Source: Bombyx mori
Lineage: Eukaryota; Arthropoda; Insecta; Lepidoptera; Bombycidae
Direction: 5' to 3'
NCBI RefSeq assembly: GCF_030269925.1
Contig: NC_085117.1
Location: forward strand, 7,254,731-7,318,730
DNA length: 64,000 nucleotides
In this document: positions 58,783 to 64,000 of the stretch, in pieces
Layout: every line of letters starts with the position of its first letter
Numbering within the stretch: the stretch's first letter is position 1
The notes under the pieces: model-generated
What the model was told of the DNA's origin: nothing
Seen by the model: only the letters and a program-made list of their open reading frames with translations
Databases searched by the model: none
Program-made: the position numbers and the translations under genes

Positions 58783-58864
58783 TGTTACAATATAATAAAT
58801 ATATTTCCAAAAACTATTATTGTTGCTTTATTGTCACTTCATTGAACAGTTTACATTTGATGCT

Positions 58865-58993
58865 TTAAAATGCCTCGTCTTCGTTGTCATGGCACATAAT
58901 GAATACCCATAAGTAAGAAGCGAGAGCGACCGCACCATTGATAACGTCGGTACCTAGGTTTAATAACGTTTGTATTGATTTATTATCGAACAT
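58865..58993 (-). CDS. Candidate micropeptide ORF (42 aa, one membrane helix)
   Basis: An ATG-initiated ORF that ends 82 bases upstream of the SLC6 ATG on the same strand. It begins MFDNKSIQTLLNLG, has one hydrophobic stretch VINGAVALASYLWVFIMC (about residues 17-34) and an acidic tail HDNEDEAF. The frame is open far upstream into the GC-rich block, without another ATG. I recognise no family. It could be a translated uORF in the SLC6 leader, a separate micropeptide, or chance; if the donor at 59081 is used it would be largely intronic. Confidence 0.3.
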   Translation of the reverse strand: MFDNKSIQTLLNLGTDVINGAVALASYLWVFIMCHDNEDEAF

Positions 58994-59080
58994 TTTTGAA
59001 TCAAACTTGTCTGTTATTATAAACCGTAATGCATTACACCGAAGGGCTAATTCCAATTTGATTTGTGTCGTAACACGTAC

Positions 59081-59230
59081 CTTTGAGTCGTTTTTATTGT
59101 GTTTTCTCTTAGTGATTTGAGAGGTGCTAGCGAGAACGGCGGCGGGCGGGAAGGCCGCGGATCACTGGCGGCTGACACTTCCGAAGTGACGGTACGAGAA
59201 GCTTGTGGTACCATTACGCATGCGCCAATA
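59081..59230 (-). promoter_or_regulatory. GC-rich 5' region and candidate noncoding exon of the SLC6 gene
   Basis: A CpG-rich block unlike its surroundings contains GCGGCGGGCGGG. On its upstream side is an NRF1-like palindrome CGCATGCG followed by CCAAT (59218-59230). On the minus strand the block ends in a strong donor, CTCAAAG|GTACGT (exon edge 59081). It may be the transcription start region and a 5' UTR exon. The matching acceptor upstream of the ATG at 58782 is not obvious. Confidence 0.45.
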
Positions 59231-60084
59231 GTCCCTACACATCTACATCTAAATGAAAATTTTCAATGAGAAAGGCTTGGAGTCCCGCCCCCGGGTAACT
59301 GGCTATGTAGTTTGACTACACTAAGGTATTTCTATAGATTGGTTCAACTAGAGCAAAGAATCTGAGGACATAGCAGATCCGTGTTAAACTCTGCTAGACT
59401 AGGATCGTGATCGTAATAATCTACGTTTTTCTCGATATTTTCCGAGTTCGTTTGTACGTTGAATAAAAATGAACTATGATAAATTTAGTAATCTTAATTA
59501 AAAGAATGTTAATTGAAATCTATATACATACATCCTTTTAAATGTAATTTAATAAAATTAATAACCTTAAAATTTTGTGTAAAGTTGTTTTTTAATTGTC
59601 TCTCTAATCGTGTATACTTTATTTTTTTTATCTCTAATTGTGTATCCATGTTGTAAAAGTGTGTTATAATGTGTAAACAAAAATGAACTTAAATGAAAAT
59701 TTAATCTTAAAGTGAAAAAATATTGAAAGACGTTATGGTCGTTTTTTTTTTCTCTGCCCGCGGACTATCTGCCCGTCTTGGAAGCCAGATATTATAAAAG
59801 TTTCAACGGAAATCGAAGTTTTCTTTGTCAACAAACCGAAGCGTTGAAATATCACTTTACTTTTATTATTTAGGAGATTTTAAAAATGCAATGTAGAAAT
59901 TAATTATCCAACACATTTTTATTTATTTATCAAAATAAATTACAAACGATGGAGGTTATTTAAAAAAGTATACTTGAAAAAATTACAATAATTTATATTT
60001 GTTTCTTTGTTCGTTTGTATCACTTTATCGTGTATTCCTTGTTTTCTCGCATATTACTTACGTTTGTATGTTTGTATCCGTCAC

Positions 60085-60205
60085 TTCATTTATTTATGTA
60101 TTTAATTGTAAACACAAAGGTACATAGGTGGACTTAATAGCTAATGCAATCTCCACCAGTCAACCAAGGGTGATGTAGAGAGTGCTGTGATAGGTGCATT
60201 CCTTT
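60085..60205 (+). repeat. Same dispersed repeat, copy 3 (diverged)
   Basis: GGTGGACTTAATAGCTAATG, CACCAGTCAACCAAGGGTG and GATAGGTGCATT. Confidence 0.55.
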
Positions 60206-60507
60206 TTGAGAATAGAGAAAAATAAAAATCATAAAATATTATACACATATTCGAACACACACAGGATACATATGTACATATACATAACATACAGGGCCGC
60301 ACATATTTTAATATCATAATAATAATATATAAAAATTACACATATATTTATATATTAGGTATGTAAATAAATATTCTCATACATATGTTTAAAATCATTT
60401 ATATATAACATAATAATAGATATAACACATTTATCGCAATTTAAGCACGTGTTAATTTGAAGTGTGGAACAGCCCTTATGCCAATTGAGACTCGATCCCA
60501 TATTAAA

Positions 60508-60692
60508 CCATAGACACAGTCCACTGAGTTTCTCGCCGGATCTTCTCAGTGAGTCGCGTTTCCGATCCGGTGGTAGATTCTGCGAAGCACTGCTGTTGCT
60601 AGGGCCAGTGTTAGCAACACTTCCAGTTGATGACCCGTGAGCTCACCTACACATTAGGGCAAAGCTGAAATAGCCTCTCAAAGCTATCAGAA
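60508..60692 (+). repeat. Same retroposon family, copy 6
   Basis: CCACTGAGTTTCTCGCCGG through GTGAGCTCACCTACAC to AATAGCCTCTCAAAGCTATC. The A tail is missing and a LINE fragment on the minus strand follows directly. Confidence 0.75.
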
Positions 60693-60698
60693 TTCTTC

Positions 60699-60870
60699 TC
60701 AGTCGTATGCACTCTTGGCAGAGTGGTCGTGGTCATCACTTCGGTTGGTGGTGCGCTTCACCAGACGTCGCCATTCCTCGCGTACCGCGGCCCTTCTTGG
60801 GCACTCGTAAACGGGACCGTTTAGAGCTGCCTTTATTTGGTCGGTCCATCGTAACGGTTCATCAGTATAG
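60699..60870 (-). pseudogene. LINE 3'-terminal coding fragment
   Basis: The minus strand encodes LRWTDQIKAALNGPVYECPR and REEWRRLVKRTTN, the terminal 'RWTDQI' block seen in the other fragments. It directly follows the 3' end of a poly(A)-type repeat. Confidence 0.7.
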
Positions 60871-61067
60871 GTAGGAATAAAAACCATCCCATATCTCGAG
60901 ATTTGTGCACGCATTCAAGTTGCAATGATTATGGCCTAATTATCTTATATGAGCGTAATAAGAGGTGTGTACCTACATTACATTTAAATAAATAAAATAT
61001 AATATACTTTAAAAATAAGTACACTTCAATAGCAAAGCGAAGTAACAATTAATTTTGTATTTTTTTT

Positions 61068-61439
61068 GGAGTTTACTCCTTTAGAATCGATTTACATATA
61101 TAGGCCCGGGGTATGAAAATTATGGGGACCAAAATCGTACTAGCATGTCACACGAAATGCGTTATGCGCCTGATTGCGCATGTCACACGAAATGCGTTAT
61201 CGCAGGTGACGCCGGGCTGCTGCGCCGGCAGTCCGCCACAAAGCCTCGTACTGATCGCGCGTTTCTCTCATTATTGTATTTTCATATATTTGTTAGTCGT
61301 TTGTTTTGTGTCTCGTTAATTTGTTAATAATCTGTAGTGTATCGTGTTGTCGTAATATAGAACTATTTCTCGTATTGTTTCGTTTAATTTTTTATATCCA
61401 GTAAACTCCAGTCGTGCGTCGGAGCGGACACACACACTT
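61068..61439 (+). repeat. GC-core repeat family, copy 3, with 15-bp TSD
   Basis: Nearly identical to copy 2. Flanked by the identical 15 bases TTTTGTATTTTTTTT at 61053-61067 and 61440-61454, a retroposon-like duplication length. The internal direct repeat CATGTCACACGAAATGCG occurs twice. Confidence 0.83.
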
Positions 61440-61454
61440 TTTTGTATTTTTTTT

Positions 61455-63469
61455 AATCATGTTGATACTAATCATAATATTAGAGTGAAGCTATAAATTA
61501 TTGCATTGTTATAGATTCTCGATGCGTGTGCAAAGTGAAGTGGGTGTCGGTGAAAATGACGTTCAAAGCTTCCCGTGTATACTCACAAACATATGTACAT
61601 AAATACCAAGCTAATAAAAATCTGTTAAAAAAGCGAACAATGTCGCAATAACATAGAAAAGTATGTAGAAGTATGTAAAAGATCTTGTCGCTTAAAACGA
61701 ACTCTTCCAGACAACCGTTAGAGGGTCAAAAATAAAGAAAACGAAGATATGCTATTACACTCAAAGATAATTTTACTACAGATTGTACAGATTAGAATCA
61801 TAATACATAGGTAATTATATATAGATATTAATAATATATAACATAATATATAATTAATTACACAAGATACACAAAATGAACTATATAAATTCAAAACACA
61901 AATAAGTGACAAAAACAGTCAAACAACCAACGGTCGGTCACAATAAATTCAATTCATTTCAACCAATAATATATTGATATCTAAATAAAGGTAAATCTAA
62001 TCACACAACTAATTTTCATTTACAATTCCTTTAAAATAACGGATACTTTCGCATATCTTACAGATACTGAGAACAAATTCCGCAAATGAATGGCCTGCAT
62101 TGTAAAAAAATTACTCTATTCTTATTATATATGATCAGAGAGTTTTGGCAGCAACCCGAGTGAAGCGTCACTTGAAGTTTTATTTTATGTTTTTTTAATA
62201 GCTTATTGTGATGTATAATATACAAATTGGGTGTTGTTTTGTGTATTAAATGTCAATAATCGTTGTTCACGATTATTGAGGCATTGGAATAAAACTGTGG
62301 CTAACATAGCAGTGACTGCTTTTTTTTTTCAAGATAAAAGGTCTGCGGAAATTCACGCTCACTCAATGTGATATTCATCAAGTTGACGTCAAAACTCCCA
62401 AAAAGCAATAAAAAGAAATACACCGGATTTTTATTAACATAAAAAATATATAAAAAATATAACTATGACAGACTAGGCTGTATAGGCTACGCTCTTTGCC
62501 TACTTGTTGGCGAATTTAAAAACAACAACATCAATATCGTTGCCGGCTTCCGGATTTCATTTCATTTTATTATTATTATGAGGATATAATAATAATAAAA
62601 TGTACGTAAGGCCTTATTTCTAGCAACATTAACCACAATTAACTTATTTAATACTGTAAATAATGATGAGAGCGATTATTGATTTCGAAGAAAACAATTA
62701 ACAACTTAATTTTAGCTGCAGAAAAAAACAGATTTCTCTTAAACCTGGGTGAGAATATAAAAATCGTTTTCTGAATATGAAACGATATTTCTTTGTCTAT
62801 CAAATTAAGTTAAAATCATCATCACCCGACAACTTTTTTTAGGGGCCCAAACGCCCATAGAAAATGGGCATTGTCCTTTATCGTTTTACGCTGTAATTTT
62901 AGGACACTTTTTGGACAACTTTAAAAGACAATCCACTACAGATAACTTCGAAAGAGACAATACTGTTGGGCGCGAATTTAAACGGTTATTTAAGTCCTGA
63001 AAAGAATGCTTTGTAAAAGAGCATGGGTCATCGATTTGGCATTATAAACGAAGTGGGGAAGTTTATTATTTGAATAGCTGCTACATACGATCTCGCTATA
63101 GCAAATTCCTGTACCAAAATGCTGGAACGCACTACTCGAAGGGGACGAACCACATCGCAGATATACTACATGTTAGAATTAATTATAAAACTGAACTTTA
63201 GTAGATACTTATGTATTGAACAATTAAATATTTAAATATCTTTAGTGAAATTTGACTTTATTTAACAAGTTGGAAACTCAAACTGTCAAATATTTTCACA
63301 TAATCTGTGCTGTCAAACTCAAAAGATTGGATAAATTCTACAGATTTTATTTCATAGCAATAGCGTTACGACTCTTTTAAAAATATTAACTTATCTGCAA
63401 TATGCCGATTTCGACACAAGTATTTCAAATTTATCGTTCTTCACTGTAATTTATTAATCGTACATCAAG
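61455..63469. other. Upstream region of BLCAP
   Basis: AT-rich. A small hairpin of ATT repeats lies near 62566-62601. The BLCAP promoter and any 5' noncoding exon should be here, but I cannot place them. Confidence 0.55.
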
Positions 63470-63706
63470 ATGTATTGTCTGCAATGGCTGATTCCCGTTC
63501 TTCTAATACCAAAGCCTGTGAACCCGGCATTGGTGAATACTCATGTAATGTTCATGGTGTTATATTTAATAGGATTTTTCTTAGAACGGAAACCCTGTAC
63601 GGTATGTAGCGTCGTCTTCCTAGTGACTGTGATTTTAATATGCTACAGCGGTATCGGTAATTGTTTGTTTTGGAATCAATGTGAAACGGAAAAGTATGAT
63701 TCCTAA
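63470..63706 (+). CDS. BLCAP: BLCAP (bladder cancer-associated protein) homologue
   Basis: An intronless ORF of 78 residues beginning [20 protein letters not shown], nearly identical to the start of vertebrate BLCAP (87 residues). It is followed by FLLERKPCT-type and LICYS..GNC blocks (here [10 protein letters not shown] and [11 protein letters not shown]). Two hydrophobic segments (about residues 5-40 and 47-62) make it a small integral membrane protein with conserved cysteines. The C-terminus is shorter than in vertebrates. The start context is AAGATGT. BLCAP is a growth-related protein of unclear mechanism, known in mammals for A-to-I RNA editing. An ATTAAA at 63862 may be its poly(A) signal. 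Confidence 0.95.
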   Translation: MYCLQWLIPVLLIPKPVNPALVNTHVMFMVLYLIGFFLERKPCTVCSVVFLVTVILICYSGIGNCLFWNQCETEKYDS

Positions 63707-64000
63707 CCGTGCTCTTATTCTTCCAAAGTGAAAACTCTGTGCTCAAGAAGGTGACTTTCCGTCAAGAAGCGAGATTTGGAAGCATAACCAACAGCCGTTA
63801 TCTATATAAATAATTCTACAGTCACTGACATTGTGAGTAACAGTAATAATTGACTACGAATATTAAATTCTAAAGTTTATTCAATGCTAATATATTGAAT
63901 AACTCGAGACGATGACGAATTCATTCAAAATTACCATATAGTAATGTTCATAATACATTTCATATTTACAAATGGAAAAACTTCATTTAGTACCTATACT

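Noticed and set aside
1..64000. CRISPR arrays, phage or bacterial defence systems
   Set aside because: The sequence is eukaryotic with spliced genes and SINEs; tandem and inverted repeats present are mobile-element products.

Overview
The window is lepidopteran nuclear DNA, most likely Bombyx (silkworm): it is AT-rich, its genes have introns with GT..AG borders, and it is full of dispersed repeats that I recognise as the Bombyx SINE Bm1. There are no bacterial operons, CRISPR arrays or prophages. Five protein-coding genes can be supported, plus one speculative micropeptide ORF; most of the rest is mobile-element debris.

Layout. (1) 1-17.8 kb, minus strand: the first three coding exons of a lysophosphatidylcholine acyltransferase (LPCAT) gene; the rest of the gene lies beyond the left edge. 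Its introns hold Helitron-like, foldback and LINE sequences, and a piggyBac-like element lies near the left edge. (2) 17.8-18.6 kb: a short divergent promoter interval. (3) 18.6-21.6 kb, plus strand: a three-exon homologue of C1orf109/AIRIM whose last exon also carries, two bases after the stop codon, a complete SPAG7 homologue, so the locus looks dicistronic. (4) 21.6-29.5 kb: intergenic, with nested SINE and RTE insertions and a foldback MITE. (5) 29.5-58.8 kb, minus strand: a complete five-coding-exon SLC6 transporter of the SLC6A15/17 type, predicted 724 residues. Its two large introns contain many repeats, including a structurally intact RTE retrotransposon at 32.6-35.8 kb with a perfect 15-bp target-site duplication. 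A GC-rich promoter region and a possible 42-codon membrane micropeptide ORF lie just upstream of its start codon. (6) 59-63.4 kb: repeats. (7) 63.5 kb, plus strand: an intronless-CDS BLCAP homologue.

The genes do not form a pathway: one phospholipid-remodelling enzyme, one ribosome-maturation factor, one R3H-domain protein, one amino-acid transporter and one small membrane protein. The strongest observations are the AIRIM-SPAG7 dicistron, the intact RTE copy, a LINE whose 3' tail matches that of Bm1, and an interlocked inverted-repeat structure at 53.5-54.1 kb. I found no clearly new multi-gene system. Splice sites were read by eye from phase and GT/AG consensus; family names come from remembered protein families, not database searches.
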